64,000 nt of DNA from Sulfoacidibacillus ferrooxidans (GTDB lineage Bacteria; Bacillota; Bacilli; Alicyclobacillales; SLC66), in assembly GCF_022606465.1 (NCBI RefSeq), contig NZ_JALBUF010000007.1, positions 84,846 through 148,845 of the forward strand. Direction: 5' to 3'. The position numbers and the translations under genes were made by a program. This document shows positions 18,838-29,061 of the stretch, piece after piece. The notes beneath the pieces were generated by a model. It was not told where the DNA came from. It made no database searches and saw only the letters and a program-made list of their open reading frames with translations. The first letter of the stretch is position 1. Every line of letters begins with the position of its first letter.

Positions 18838-19590
18838 TTATTCATTATTTGAAAGTGTAGTGGTACTATCGATAGTAACTGTGGCCGTTGCATGAGTTGA
18901 ATGGTGTAACTCATCATTTTGTTTCTTATGTTCTTGGTTATCATGATTCAATACTTCGGTCCACATATTTAATGTATTGATGAAATTTTGAGCCTTATTA
19001 GTAAAGTTTTTTAAGCGAAAAATAAAGGCAGCATGTTTGATGTGCTTTGTCTCTAGTAAGTGAAGTGCTTGATCGTACTCAAAAGCCATATGATCGGCCG
19101 ATTGTTGACTGGCACGAAAGATTCCCACCTTCTTGACATCTTGGGATGTGTATGGAATTCCTTTTAATTCTGTCAATACCCGCTCTGGTGGCGTACCCTT
19201 GCGTAAAGAGGACATATAGGACTGAAGTTTTTGCATTAGGGTATATTTCGTTATTTTTAGTGTTGTTTTATACGTTACTGTTCCATTCAATTTGTCTTTA
19301 CGCGCATGCTCTATGGCTACTGCATATTGATACCTAGCTTTTGCAACCATCGTTTCATATCTTTCAACGACTTGTCGTGTGTCCATGGGTTTAACGTGTG
19401 CTTTTTGATCGGTTGTACCATACACCTTCAACGATACAGTATAGGGATGAGACTGTATTTGATGCTCTATGGTTGAATCATGTTTTTCTATATGGCTACG
19501 TGCATCCGCATATACGGCAATAGGAGTCAGCGTAGCTAACACGATTGCTATGGCTGTAAAGGATAACGTCATTTGTTGTCTTTTGTGCAT
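18838..19590 (-). CDS. Secreted protein of unknown function, helical
   Basis: 250 residues from ATG 19590, seven bases after AGGAGG; the frame continues upstream without support. Signal peptide in residues 1-27 (MHKRQQ, hydrophobic LSFTAIAIVLATLTPIAVYA, probable cleavage before DARS). The mature protein is hydrophilic, rich in Lys, His and Thr, and likely mostly helical (YETMVAKARYQYAVAIEHARKDK), with a low-complexity Thr-rich tail. It resembles secreted DUF5667-type helical proteins in style, but I cannot assign a family. Monocistronic with its own terminator. Confidence 0.75.
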   Translation of the reverse strand: MHKRQQMTLSFTAIAIVLATLTPIAVYADARSHIEKHDSTIEHQIQSHPYTVSLKVYGTTDQKAHVKPMDTRQVVERYETMVAKARYQYAVAIEHARKDKLNGTVTYKTTLKITKYTLMQKLQSYMSSLRKGTPPERVLTELKGIPYTSQDVKKVGIFRASQQSADHMAFEYDQALHLLETKHIKHAAFIFRLKNFTNKAQNFINTLNMWTEVLNHDNQEHKKQNDELHHSTHATATVTIDSTTTLSNNE

Positions 19591-19801
19591 TTGTTGAACC
19601 TCCTGAATAATGAAATGATAAGTGCTGCACGAGCGTGCCAAGCGGCCAGTGATAGAGATTCGTTGCCATCAAGCTTTTTATGGGGATGGGGGATATGTTG
19701 GTAGAAATTTCATTGATGCAGGCTGACGTGTGCTAGCTGTAAAGATGATTTGGTGTATAATACCAAGTGGAATCATCTTACAGATCGTGGAGGTTTATCT
19801 A

Positions 19802-21208
19802 TTGATTGCATCTAATAAAAAAATAAACGTAGAGAAACACACAGTACATGCTTGGTTTGTTCCGCTTATTCTCATGGTAGGGATCGTCCTTGTGATGATC
19901 AAAGGTTGGCCTATTTATGTTGGAATTGTCATCGGGTATGTAGGGGCCATGTTGTATGCGTTAGCTGTAGGTTCCACGTGGCGAGAAGTTCATCGAGCGA
20001 GTATGATAGGAATGCAAAATATGTGGCGTGTATGTGTAGTACTTTTATTAGTTGGCGTCGTCATCGCGCTATGGATGGTTGATGGAACGATCCCAACTCT
20101 CACAGCCATTGGATCAGATTTCATCCGCCCTAGCAATGTAATTTGGATTGCTTTCTTAATGTCAGCTGTATTGTCTATGGTAATAGGAAGTTCCTTGGCG
20201 ACATGGGGCATTCTCGGGCCACCTATGCTTGCATTAACCCCTCCGCACCTACTACCGGTAGTAGCTGGTGCTCTTGTATCTGGTGGCATGGTAGGAGACC
20301 GTTCATCACCCATGTCAACAAGTGTAATTATTATGAGTAAAGCTGCTGATCTGTCTCCATCTGTAACGCTACGTCAATTACTCCGAACGGCTATTTTGCC
20401 TGTAGCTTTAACCCTATTAACATTTTCTATATACAGTATGGGACATGCCACATACACACATATGCCTGTGCTACATCATGTTCATTTGACACAGGTTACG
20501 TTTCTTCTCATTGTACCGCCCATACTTGTGATCATTCTTGCGGCACTGCGTATCCCCTTACTATATAATTTAATTGTTGCTGTAGTGATTGGAAGCATTT
20601 ACGCGACAAAAGTCCCACACGAATCCGTACAGTTACTAGCAAGTCAACTATGGAGGGGGTATCCACTCGTTATACTAAAAAAACAGTTTTATGTCGGAGG
20701 ATTACAAGAAATGGTTCAGGCGAGCCTCCTCATTTTTACGGCTGGGGCATTTCAAGGCGTTACAGCACTAGGGGGTGCGATTGAACTGTTAATTGAACGC
20801 CTCTTTGCTCGCGTACATAAGGCATCAGGTATGGTCGTGATTGCTTATGGGATTAGTATTGCATTTGCTATGTTAATGGGAAGTCAATCCTTAGCAACGC
20901 TCATGAGTGGTAATACGTTATTACCACAGTTTGCAAGGCGTAACATCGATCGACGATCAGTACTACGTGTGATTGGTGATTCATCTGAACTAGTTTCAGC
21001 CATTGTTCCCTGGAACCTTCTTGGATTACAGGCAGGAGCAATTCTAGGCATATCAACCTTGCAATTTGTTCCTTATGCTTATTTTATTTATTTTGCGCTG
21101 ATCGGATCGATTGTGATGACATGGCGCGCTATGAGAGAACAATTTGTTTTGCCATCTGATCTTGAGATGCACAAAACATGGAGAGTGGCTGGTGAGCGAA
21201 CGGAGTGA
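19802..21208 (+). CDS. NhaC-family Na+/H+ antiporter
   Basis: About 468 residues. TTG 19802 follows GTGGAGG at eight bases and leaves a sensible cytoplasmic N-terminus; the frame is open to 19730. About 11-12 hydrophobic segments with the family core GSSLATWGILGPPMLAL, VAGALVSGGMVGDRSSPMST and IVPWNLLGLQAGAILGI. NhaC proteins exchange sodium (or malate/lactate in MleN) against protons. The ABC exporter genes begin five bases after its stop, so they are probably cotranscribed. Confidence 0.88.
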   Translation: MIASNKKINVEKHTVHAWFVPLILMVGIVLVMIKGWPIYVGIVIGYVGAMLYALAVGSTWREVHRASMIGMQNMWRVCVVLLLVGVVIALWMVDGTIPTLTAIGSDFIRPSNVIWIAFLMSAVLSMVIGSSLATWGILGPPMLALTPPHLLPVVAGALVSGGMVGDRSSPMSTSVIIMSKAADLSPSVTLRQLLRTAILPVALTLLTFSIYSMGHATYTHMPVLHHVHLTQVTFLLIVPPILVIILAALRIPLLYNLIVAVVIGSIYATKVPHESVQLLASQLWRGYPLVILKKQFYVGGLQEMVQASLLIFTAGAFQGVTALGGAIELLIERLFARVHKASGMVVIAYGISIAFAMLMGSQSLATLMSGNTLLPQFARRNIDRRSVLRVIGDSSELVSAIVPWNLLGLQAGAILGISTLQFVPYAYFIYFALIGSIVMTWRAMREQFVLPSDLEMHKTWRVAGERTE

Positions 21209-21212
21209 GTTG

Positions 21213-22112
21213 ATGACAAATGTGGTGGAAATGACAAATGTAACAAAACAGTTTGGCTCTAAAGTTGCTGTGCGCGACGTATCTCTTGCCATTGAAAAAG
21301 GAAGCGCAATTGCTTTGCTAGGTCCAAATGGGGCAGGAAAAACAACAAGTATTGCTATGATGTTAGGATTAGTGCGTCCATCTCGTGGTCAAGTGCGCTT
21401 ATTTGGAGGAGATCCTAGTTACGCACGTCAACATGTTCGCATGGGGGTAATGCTCCAAGGTGTGAGCGTGCCCGATCGTCTTACGGTTACTGAGACCATC
21501 CAATTATTTCGCGGGTTTTATCCACATCCGTTACCTGTGGAACATCTGCTCAATGTTTCTGGATTAGGCGCTGATTCGCGTTCGATGGCGAGTACCTTGT
21601 CAGGGGGAAAAATGCGTAGACTACAATTTGCTTTAGCTCTAGCAGGAGACCCCGAAGTCATTTTTCTTGATGAGCCTACTGTAGGCATGGATGTAACTTC
21701 CAGACGACAATTTTGGGATGAGCTACGTCAATTTATCTCTGCCGGAAAAACACTGCTTCTTACTACTCATGATTTGCAGGAAGCAGATATGGTTGCAGAT
21801 CGCGTGATCGTCATGAATTCAGGAACGATCGTTGCAGATGATACTCCGCAAGGAATTAAGATGCAGTTTGCGGGCAGGCAAATTTCGTTTATCGCTGGAA
21901 TGAGATGTGACATCGATGGATTTCATTCGTTACCTCATGTACTTGATGTAAAGACAGCAGGGAGACAAATTACTTTACGAACATCAGATTCAGATGCGCT
22001 TTTGCGAAACTTAATTATCCAGAAGTACGACATAAGTGATATCCAAGTAACTGGTGGCGGTTTAGAAGACGCATTTGTGCATCTAACCATAGAAAAGGAG
22101 GCACGCACATGA
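21213..22112 (+). CDS. ABC exporter ATP-binding protein (DrrA/CcmA type)
   Basis: 299 residues from ATG 21213, seven bases after GGAG. Walker A GPNGAGKTTS, Q-loop in VMLQGVSVPD, signature LSGGKMRRL, Walker B VIFLDEPTVGMD and switch TTHD are all intact. The C-terminal 80 residues are the extra domain of DrrA-type exporters. It powers the ABC-2 permease whose gene overlaps by four bases. The exported substrate (drug, lipid or peptide) is not predictable. Confidence 0.93.
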   Translation: MTNVVEMTNVTKQFGSKVAVRDVSLAIEKGSAIALLGPNGAGKTTSIAMMLGLVRPSRGQVRLFGGDPSYARQHVRMGVMLQGVSVPDRLTVTETIQLFRGFYPHPLPVEHLLNVSGLGADSRSMASTLSGGKMRRLQFALALAGDPEVIFLDEPTVGMDVTSRRQFWDELRQFISAGKTLLLTTHDLQEADMVADRVIVMNSGTIVADDTPQGIKMQFAGRQISFIAGMRCDIDGFHSLPHVLDVKTAGRQITLRTSDSDALLRNLIIQKYDISDIQVTGGGLEDAFVHLTIEKEART

Positions 22113-22852
22113 GGGCTCTATGGTCACAGTGGAAAGCGGATCTTCTACGTACCATTAGAGACCGTCGCTTCTTTTTCTTGACACTTGGTATGCCTATCGC
22201 ATTTTATTTTATATTTATTAATGAAATAGGGACTAAAGTTGCAATCGATGGAACCTATTGGAGTGAGTACTTTATGGTCTCTATGGCGGCGTTTGGCGTT
22301 GTAGGATCATCAGTTAATACGCTTTCTGTAAGGCTTGCAACAGAGCGTAAAAGCGGATGGGTACGATTTTTGCGAACGACGCCATTATCATCGGTTGGAT
22401 ATGCGCTAGCAAAAGTATTTACACAGCTTACACTTTCTTTATTGATCATTCTTGTCGTTTTTATTGTTGCTGGATTTTCACAACATGTCACTATGCCACT
22501 TGTAAGGTGGATTGAAGTCTTTCTATGGCTATGGATCGGTTCATTGCCATTTGCTGCACTCGGTGTGCTCATTGGGATGGCAGGTAACGCTGCGCAAGTA
22601 CTTGGAACGCTCGTATATCTCGTGCTTTCTATGCTAGGCGGACTATGGACTCCTATACAAGCACTGCCAAAAGTAATGCAAGAAATTGCAAAGTGGACAC
22701 CTACCTATCGATTGGCAAAACCGGCCTGGGAGTTACTAGCTGGGCAATCGATTCAATGGATGAGTGTCTTGATCTTACTTATTTATGCTGTGTTATTCGT
22801 AGCACTTGCAGCGATCATCGAACGAAAAATAGATATAAAAACGGAAGGATAA
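22109..22852 (+). CDS. ABC-2 type exporter permease
   Basis: 247 residues with six hydrophobic stretches; ATGA overlap with the ATPase gene. The layout (an N-terminal amphipathic segment, then WSEYFMVSMAAFGVVGSSVN and a glycine-rich fourth helix QVLGTLVYLVLSMLGGLWTPIQALPKVMQ) is typical of ABC-2 permeases. It forms the membrane channel with the preceding ATPase. A convergent hairpin follows. Confidence 0.9.
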   Translation: MRALWSQWKADLLRTIRDRRFFFLTLGMPIAFYFIFINEIGTKVAIDGTYWSEYFMVSMAAFGVVGSSVNTLSVRLATERKSGWVRFLRTTPLSSVGYALAKVFTQLTLSLLIILVVFIVAGFSQHVTMPLVRWIEVFLWLWIGSLPFAALGVLIGMAGNAAQVLGTLVYLVLSMLGGLWTPIQALPKVMQEIAKWTPTYRLAKPAWELLAGQSIQWMSVLILLIYAVLFVALAAIIERKIDIKTEG

Positions 22853-22864
22853 ACAAACGAGGAA

Positions 22865-22911
22865 GATGCATACACAGACCTACATGAAATCATCGTGTCT
22901 GTGTATGCATC
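22865..22911. terminator. Inverted repeat between convergent genes, probable bidirectional terminator
   Basis: Perfect 15-base arms GATGCATACACAGAC and GTCTGTGTATGCATC around a 17-base loop. It has no good T-run on either side, so termination is likely but not certain. Confidence 0.55.
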
Positions 22912-22919
22912 AAAAGTAA

Positions 22920-23282
22920 TTACATATTGCGTGTGATTTTTTCGCGAACCGTTGAATCCACCTTGGAAATCGCTTCTTGAACGTGCTGCATATCTCGCTT
23001 TGTAAGCTCGGCCGGTAAACTGGCAGACGCCTTCATGCGATTTGCAAGAAATGGTTTCAACTGTGCATCAGGTAAAGCGGCTGCTAGAGTTAGGTTGGTT
23101 TGGCAAAGCTTAAAGTACTCTTCATCATTTGCTCTTTGTGCCATATCTTGAATCAGTGGACGCAAGGCTTCCATTTGTTGATCTGCAGATAATGAGCTCA
23201 GTTGCTTAAAGAGTTCACCCATTGTTTGTGCGCGTTCTTCGTCTGATAAATTGGCAATAGCTACTGTATCAAACTGATTCAT
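22920..23282 (-). CDS. Small helical cytosolic protein, unknown function
   Basis: 120 residues from ATG 23282, which has GAGGGGG upstream; the open frame extends further without a start signal. No signal peptide, no membrane segment, no cysteine-rich motif. The sequence is acidic/polar and helical: LSDEERAQTMGELFKQLSSLSADQQMEALRPLIQDMA, then a segment ending DSTVREKITRNM. I do not recognise the family. It stands alone between two convergent or tandem neighbours. Confidence 0.68.
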   Translation of the reverse strand: MNQFDTVAIANLSDEERAQTMGELFKQLSSLSADQQMEALRPLIQDMAQRANDEEYFKLCQTNLTLAAALPDAQLKPFLANRMKASASLPAELTKRDMQHVQEAISKVDSTVREKITRNM

Positions 23283-23460
23283 TAAAATGTCCCCCTCTAC
23301 TCTCAACATGTGTAGTATGCCACAAATATGGAGAGTAAAAGGGGAGATACGATCAAATAACACACAGTGTTCGTCCGATCGTAACAATGACCGTAACATT
23401 GTGGACAAATTGTGCGTCATGTTTGTCTAAGTACTATGCATGACACTCATAAGGAATGCA

Positions 23461-23742
23461 CTAATAAATAACGCGGTAAGTAGCTACCTCTGCTTGGCCA
23501 CCTTGTTCGCGGCCTCCATGTGCTGCTTGAAAATGCGGACTTTTCACCCAATCATGAAAATGTTGTTCACTTTCCCACAAAGTTTTAACTAGATAATGGG
23601 ATCCATCGTGAGCACGGAGCATGCTAAACTTCACAAATCCAGGAACCTTCTTCATATGTTCTGCAGCTTTGGAAAATCGCTGTTCTAACATCTGGCTTTG
23701 TTCTTCACTTTGAACCTGTAAACGATTATGTGCCTCAAACAT
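23461..23742 (-). CDS. ABM-domain monooxygenase, HmoA/IsdG-like
   Basis: 93 residues from ATG 23742, eight bases after GGAGG. Dimeric ferredoxin-like ABM fold: central PGFVKFSMLRA strand, then LVKTLWESEQHFHDWVKSPHFQAAHG, the W...F..W..S..F..AH pattern of the Bacillus HmoA/HmoB heme-degrading enzymes, where the histidine is the candidate heme ligand. Either heme breakdown for iron or a related oxygenase activity; the fold is sure, the substrate less so. Confidence 0.78.
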   Translation of the reverse strand: MFEAHNRLQVQSEEQSQMLEQRFSKAAEHMKKVPGFVKFSMLRAHDGSHYLVKTLWESEQHFHDWVKSPHFQAAHGGREQGGQAEVATYRVIY

Positions 23743-23814
23743 AACAACCACCTCCAGAATCTATTGTAACGAATATCCTTCCTCTAGCCAATAAGAGCTA
23801 TCTGGGTAATGTAG

Positions 23815-25602
23815 TTACATGTGCTCCGTTAACTGCATAAATTCAGTTGCATCAGTGATCGCAACCCGTGTCGCATGTTCCCAGAAATCTGCTTTTGTAA
23901 GGTCGACACCTAGATGTTTGCGCGCCAGATCTTCTACTGTCATGCGACCAGTATCTCTTAGAAGTGCTACATACTTATCTGCAAACTGAGGACCTTCTTC
24001 TTGCGCTAAAGCATAGATCCCATTGCTAAATAGATACCCAAAGGTATATGGGAAATTGTAAAACGGCACGCCTGTACCATAAAAATGTTGTTTCGATGCC
24101 CAAAAGTGTGGATGATATTCGCCAAGTGAATGATGAAATGCATCTCGCTGTGCTTGTTCCATGATCTCACTGAGTTCACTTGCGCCTACAAGTCCCTTGC
24201 GACGCTGTTCGTAAAACCGAGTTTCAAAGAGGAAGCGTGAGCGAATATTCATAAACATGGTTGCAGCCTGCTGTACTTTGTCTTCTAACAGAGCAAGACG
24301 TTCATGTGGATCTGTTGCATGTTTAACTGCGGCATCAGTGACAATACGTTCTGCCATCGTCGAGGCTGTTTCAGCAACGTTCATCGCGTAGCCCTTTGCC
24401 AAGATCGGTATTCCACGCATCACAGATTGGTGATAGGCATGCCCAAGTTCATGTGCAAGAGTAGATACATTGCCAAAAGTTCCTGAGAAGGTCATGAAGA
24501 TGCGTGATTGTTCGCTTACAGGAAAACTAGTACAGTATCCTCCAGTATCTTTTCCCGCACGATCTTGTGCCTCAACCCAACGATTGCGTAGTGCTTTTTG
24601 CGCGAAATCAGCCATGTCAGTGCTGAACTTACCGAATTGCTCAACAATAAACTCAGCGGCTTGTTCATATGTATATGTTTTGCTTCCTTCGCCAAGAGGT
24701 GCGGCAACGTCATGCCAGCTCAATTTTTCGACTCCAAAAAGTTTTGCTTTTCGATGTAAATAATCAACAAAAGGTACATGGTGTTGTTCGATTACATCCC
24801 ACATCACTTGTAAAGTACGCTCGGTCATTCGGTTATACTGTAAGGGTTCGTGAAGTACTGAATCCCAGCCACGATGCTTGTATAAAGCTAGTTTGTACCC
24901 CGCAATGTGATTGAGTGCACTTGCACATAAATCTTCAGATTCCGTCCATATGTCTTCCCATTTTTTAAACGTAGCACTGCGTACTGCACGATCTGGATCC
25001 ATCAACTTATTGGCCGCCTGGCCCATAGAAAGCGCTACTGTGGTACCATTTACTGAAAAGGGAAGAGTCATCCTTGATACGACCGTGCGATAAAGCCGGC
25101 TCCAAGCGTGATATCCATCTACACTGAGATCTGCAATCAGTGTTTCCCGAGCTTGATCGAGTCGATCAGAAGCACGCATGCGCCGTTCTTTTAAGTTAAA
25201 GCGCAATTCTTCAATACTTTTTTCATTAAGTAAAGTATTCCATGTATCTTCGTTCATTTCCAATAGTTTTGCATCTAGAGCAAGATATGCGCTTGTTAAT
25301 GAAGCACTAAGTTGTGTTGTGCGACCTGACAATAATTTTGCTTGTTCATCTCTTACATTTTGACTCACTAAGCAGCCGCAAAATGCTCCAGCTTCACGCA
25401 ACTTCGCAGAGACATCTTGTATTCGATATAAGAGGCTAGACCATGCCATTGCATCGGCATGTGCGTCAGTTGCTATGATATCTGCCTGTAGTTGATCAAT
25501 CTCGGATTGAGTCAACTCCAAGTGTTTCATAAGAGCTACAGAGTGACTCCCACCTGCAAAAATAGATTCTAAATCCCATGTTTGATTTAAATATTCAGTC
25601 AC
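23815..25602 (-). CDS. M3-family oligoendopeptidase
   Basis: 595 residues; GTG start eight bases after GGGGAGG. Zinc site LAHELGHAYHQS (HExxH) near residue 380, with the downstream glutamate segment YAMNVAETASTMAE completing the ligands. Cytosolic peptide-degrading metalloprotease of the PepF/M3B group, close to the usual 600 residues. A second M3 gene is divergent 129 bases away; the two share the motif but little else, so they are not a recent duplication. Confidence 0.92.
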   Translation of the reverse strand: MTEYLNQTWDLESIFAGGSHSVALMKHLELTQSEIDQLQADIIATDAHADAMAWSSLLYRIQDVSAKLREAGAFCGCLVSQNVRDEQAKLLSGRTTQLSASLTSAYLALDAKLLEMNEDTWNTLLNEKSIEELRFNLKERRMRASDRLDQARETLIADLSVDGYHAWSRLYRTVVSRMTLPFSVNGTTVALSMGQAANKLMDPDRAVRSATFKKWEDIWTESEDLCASALNHIAGYKLALYKHRGWDSVLHEPLQYNRMTERTLQVMWDVIEQHHVPFVDYLHRKAKLFGVEKLSWHDVAAPLGEGSKTYTYEQAAEFIVEQFGKFSTDMADFAQKALRNRWVEAQDRAGKDTGGYCTSFPVSEQSRIFMTFSGTFGNVSTLAHELGHAYHQSVMRGIPILAKGYAMNVAETASTMAERIVTDAAVKHATDPHERLALLEDKVQQAATMFMNIRSRFLFETRFYEQRRKGLVGASELSEIMEQAQRDAFHHSLGEYHPHFWASKQHFYGTGVPFYNFPYTFGYLFSNGIYALAQEEGPQFADKYVALLRDTGRMTVEDLARKHLGVDLTKADFWEHATRVAITDATEFMQLTEHM

Positions 25603-25731
25603 ATTAAGTCCTCCCCCACAAAGTTTCGATCTTCGAAATCTATACTACCAGATTGAACAGAACTTGCGTACAAATTCCTACATAGTCTGGTAATATAGGT
25701 AGTACAGCTTGTCAAAGGAGTGAGATATAGA

Positions 25732-27531
25732 GTGGTCAATGAATATACACGCAAAGAAGTTCCTGTTGAGCTAACGTTTGATGTGAGTGATCTATTTTCT
25801 ACAATGGAGGATTTTGAAAAAGAACTCATCGCTATAGTACCAGCTATTGAACATGTCACCGAGTATGCAGGCCACTTAGGTGAAAGTGCAGAACGATTAG
25901 CTGATTGCCTAGATGAAATGGAAGCTGTATCTATACGGATGATGCGTTTATATACCTATGTCAGTTTACTTAGTTCAGGAGATGGAACAGACCCGATCAA
26001 CCAAGCTAATATGGATCGCGTAGGATCATTATATGCGCACATGAGCACGGAACTTTCCTTTATTGAATCTGAGATTGTCGCATTGCCAGATGGAAAAATC
26101 GCTTCATACATAGCATCACATGATCGAGTAGCCAATGTACAAAAATACCTAAACGATATTTTAGATACAAAACCACACAAATTGTTACCAGAAACGGAAG
26201 CTGTATTGGCCGCACTTGGAGAAGTATTAGAGTCTCCTGGGATGATTTATGAACGTACGAAGAGCTCCGATATGCAATTTGCACCTGTGATCGATGACCA
26301 TGGGGAAGAACATCCTGTATCTTTTGCCTTATATGAAGACCACTATGAACTTTCTCCAGACCACACACTACGAAGACAGGCTTATCATTCGTTTGTTAGC
26401 ACACTGAAGCAATATCAAAACGCGTTTGCTTCTACCTATGCAACCGAAGTCAAACGACAAGTCGTGATGGCGCGTTTACGTGGATATGAGTCTGCAACCC
26501 ACATGCTCTTACATTCACAGCAGGTGACAGTCGAGATGTACAATAATGTTTTAGACATTATTCAAGAGGAACTTGCTCCACACATGAGGAAATTAACAAA
26601 GCTACGGCAACGTGTTCTTGGATTAGATGAGATGTTTGTCTGTGACTTAAAAGTAACATTAGATGATGATTTTTTGCCGAAAACAACGTTTGAAGAGACA
26701 GAAAAGATGATTTTAGAAGGACTATCTGTACTTGGTGAAGAGTATGGACAGATGTTATCTCGGGCCTTTAAGGAACGTTGGATTGATCGCGCTAATAATA
26801 TAGGGAAGGCTTCCGGTGCTTTTTGTGCAGATGTATATGGCGTTCATCCATATATTCTTATGACATGGGTAGATAATATGCGCTCTGCATTTACTCTTGC
26901 ACATGAGTTAGGTCATGCAGGCCATGGAGAATTGGCTGGACAAAAGCAGCGAATGCTAAATGTTTGGCCGTCCATGTACTTTATTGAAGCCCCGTCTACT
27001 TTAAATGAACTTTTACTAGCTTTGCATATTGTAAAAAACACAACAGACAAAAGGATGCGGCGTTGGGTACTATTACAATCCATTGGAACGTATTATCACA
27101 ACTTTGTGACCCACTTGTTAGAGGGCGAATTGCAACGGAGAGTCTATGAACTAGCTGAACAAGATGAACCGATCACGGCAGCTGTGTTGTGTGAACAAAA
27201 AGGAGAAGTGCTTTCACAATTTTGGGGAGATACTGTGACTATCGATGACGGTGCACGACTTACGTGGATGCGTCAACCCCATTACTATGCTGGTCTATAT
27301 CCGTATACATACGCAGCTGGGTTAAGTGCATCAACTGCTGTGGCGCACATGATTGAAGAGGAAGGTCAACCAGCAGTGGATCGGTGGTTGCGAGCGCTAC
27401 AATCAGGAGGCACATTGCCACCACTAGAACTCTTAAAAATAGCTGGCGTAGACATGGAGAAACCACAGGCATTGCGCCAAGCAGTTGCCTATGTAGGCAA
27501 ACTAGTGGATGAATTAGAAGCTAGTTTCTAA
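25732..27531 (+). CDS. pepF: Oligoendopeptidase F (M3 family)
   Basis: 599 residues from GTG 25732; AAAGGAG (25714-25720) precedes it at 11 bases, while the earlier GTG 25720 lies inside that site. Zinc motif LAHELGHAGHGEL and the distal YFIEAPSTLNELLLA glutamate. Cleaves short peptides in the cytosol. Shares a 129-base intergenic region with the divergent M3 gene, in which CTACCAGA and TCTGGTA form an inverted pair between the two promoters, a possible common control site. Confidence 0.92.
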   Translation: MVNEYTRKEVPVELTFDVSDLFSTMEDFEKELIAIVPAIEHVTEYAGHLGESAERLADCLDEMEAVSIRMMRLYTYVSLLSSGDGTDPINQANMDRVGSLYAHMSTELSFIESEIVALPDGKIASYIASHDRVANVQKYLNDILDTKPHKLLPETEAVLAALGEVLESPGMIYERTKSSDMQFAPVIDDHGEEHPVSFALYEDHYELSPDHTLRRQAYHSFVSTLKQYQNAFASTYATEVKRQVVMARLRGYESATHMLLHSQQVTVEMYNNVLDIIQEELAPHMRKLTKLRQRVLGLDEMFVCDLKVTLDDDFLPKTTFEETEKMILEGLSVLGEEYGQMLSRAFKERWIDRANNIGKASGAFCADVYGVHPYILMTWVDNMRSAFTLAHELGHAGHGELAGQKQRMLNVWPSMYFIEAPSTLNELLLALHIVKNTTDKRMRRWVLLQSIGTYYHNFVTHLLEGELQRRVYELAEQDEPITAAVLCEQKGEVLSQFWGDTVTIDDGARLTWMRQPHYYAGLYPYTYAAGLSASTAVAHMIEEEGQPAVDRWLRALQSGGTLPPLELLKIAGVDMEKPQALRQAVAYVGKLVDELEASF

Positions 27532-27560
27532 GTAAGACAAGTTAATCGGAGGCGTCAGTA

Positions 27561-29006
27561 GTGGCACAGACATACGATGTAATCATAGTAGGTGCAGGAC
27601 CTGCAGGGCTATATGCGGCCTATGAATGTACTCGAATCGCACCACAAGCAAAAGTATTGCTCATCGATAAAGGAGTCGAAGCAAAGTATCGGCATTGTCC
27701 GATCATGGAAGGGAAAATTGAGAAGTGCCCGCCAGCTAATAAAATTAAAACATATGCTAGTTGTTGGCCTGCATGTGGGGTGATCAATGGAGCTGGTGGG
27801 GCCGGAAGCTTTAGTGATGGTAAATTCAATATTACATCAGAGTTTGGTGGATTCTTAACGGATTACCTGCCACCCTCTGCGGTGCTTTCACTCATTCGCT
27901 ATGTGGATGAGATTAATTTATCTCACGGTGCTCCAGGTTCTATAACTGATCCTACAACAGATGCAGTCAGTGCGATCGAACGAAGAGCCATTGGTGCTGG
28001 ACTCAAGTTATTGCGCGCACAAGTGCGGCATATTGGGACAGATAAGAACCTAGAACTGATGAACAGTATTTTTACTTACTTAGAAGAGCGGATAGACCTT
28101 CGCTTTCGAGCATTTGTCGAGGATATTCTCGTTAAAGATAACACGAGTGAAACAAATGATGCGCATATTGCTGGTGTGCGATTGCGCGATGGAGAAGAAC
28201 TGTATGCGCGCTTTGTTATTTTAGCACCAGGTCGAGATGGCGCCACATGGGCTTCAGAATTATTTCGCAATCACAAATTAAAAATGACAACCAATCAAGT
28301 CGATATTGGCGTACGCGTAGAAACGTCTAATGTCGTCATGCAAGAGATTAATGAACATTTATATGAAGGGAAATTTATTTTCCAATCGCCGTCAACCGGT
28401 TTGCGAGTCAGGACATTTTGTAGTAATCCTTCTGGGCATGTAGTGGTGGAAAATCACACGGGTGTCATGGCTGCAAATGGTCACGCTTATAAAGATCCTT
28501 TACTTGGAACGGATAATACCAATTTTGCTTTGCTTGTCAGCCATCGCTTTACTGAGCCATTTGATCGTCCTAATGAATTTGCAAAACAAATTTGCCGGCA
28601 TGCCAATGAATTATCTAATGGATCCATTATTATTCAAAAATATGGCGATATCTTAAAAGGACGTAGAAGTACGCCACAACGAATTGCGGAAGGGTTTGTG
28701 GAACCTTCTATGAAAGAAGCTGTTCCTGGTGATTTGGGACTCGTGCTACCTTATAAGACGATGGTAGCACTACAAGAAATGATCGAGGCACTCAATGTCG
28801 TGACACCTGGAATTGCAAGTGATCATACACTCTTTTATGGTGTGGAGGCTAAATTTTATGCCTCTCGTGCAGACGTCGATAAGCGATTAGAGACAAAAAT
28901 TTCAGGGCTCTTTTGTGCTGGAGATGGTCCAGGCATTTCGCGTGGTATTTCTCAGGCAGCGAGTAGTGGCGTATATGTGGCACGGGTGATTGCAGAACAA
29001 CTCTAA
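27561..29006 (+). CDS. FAD-dependent oxidoreductase of the COG2509 type
   Basis: 481 residues; GTG start after CGGAGGC. N-terminal FAD fold VGAGPAGLYAAYE, a cysteine-rich patch HCPIMEGKIEKCPPANKIKTYASCWPACG following it, and the closing GLFCAGDGPGISRGISQAASSGVYVA that binds flavin. This matches the uncharacterised FAD-dependent dehydrogenases annotated as COG2509; their reaction is not known. It lies 29 bases after pepF, possibly in the same transcript. Confidence 0.85.
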   Translation: MAQTYDVIIVGAGPAGLYAAYECTRIAPQAKVLLIDKGVEAKYRHCPIMEGKIEKCPPANKIKTYASCWPACGVINGAGGAGSFSDGKFNITSEFGGFLTDYLPPSAVLSLIRYVDEINLSHGAPGSITDPTTDAVSAIERRAIGAGLKLLRAQVRHIGTDKNLELMNSIFTYLEERIDLRFRAFVEDILVKDNTSETNDAHIAGVRLRDGEELYARFVILAPGRDGATWASELFRNHKLKMTTNQVDIGVRVETSNVVMQEINEHLYEGKFIFQSPSTGLRVRTFCSNPSGHVVVENHTGVMAANGHAYKDPLLGTDNTNFALLVSHRFTEPFDRPNEFAKQICRHANELSNGSIIIQKYGDILKGRRSTPQRIAEGFVEPSMKEAVPGDLGLVLPYKTMVALQEMIEALNVVTPGIASDHTLFYGVEAKFYASRADVDKRLETKISGLFCAGDGPGISRGISQAASSGVYVARVIAEQL

Positions 29007-29061
29007 TACATGCGCCATGAAATGAGAGCAAGACATTATCATATAAGAGAGGCGTGGGTAC

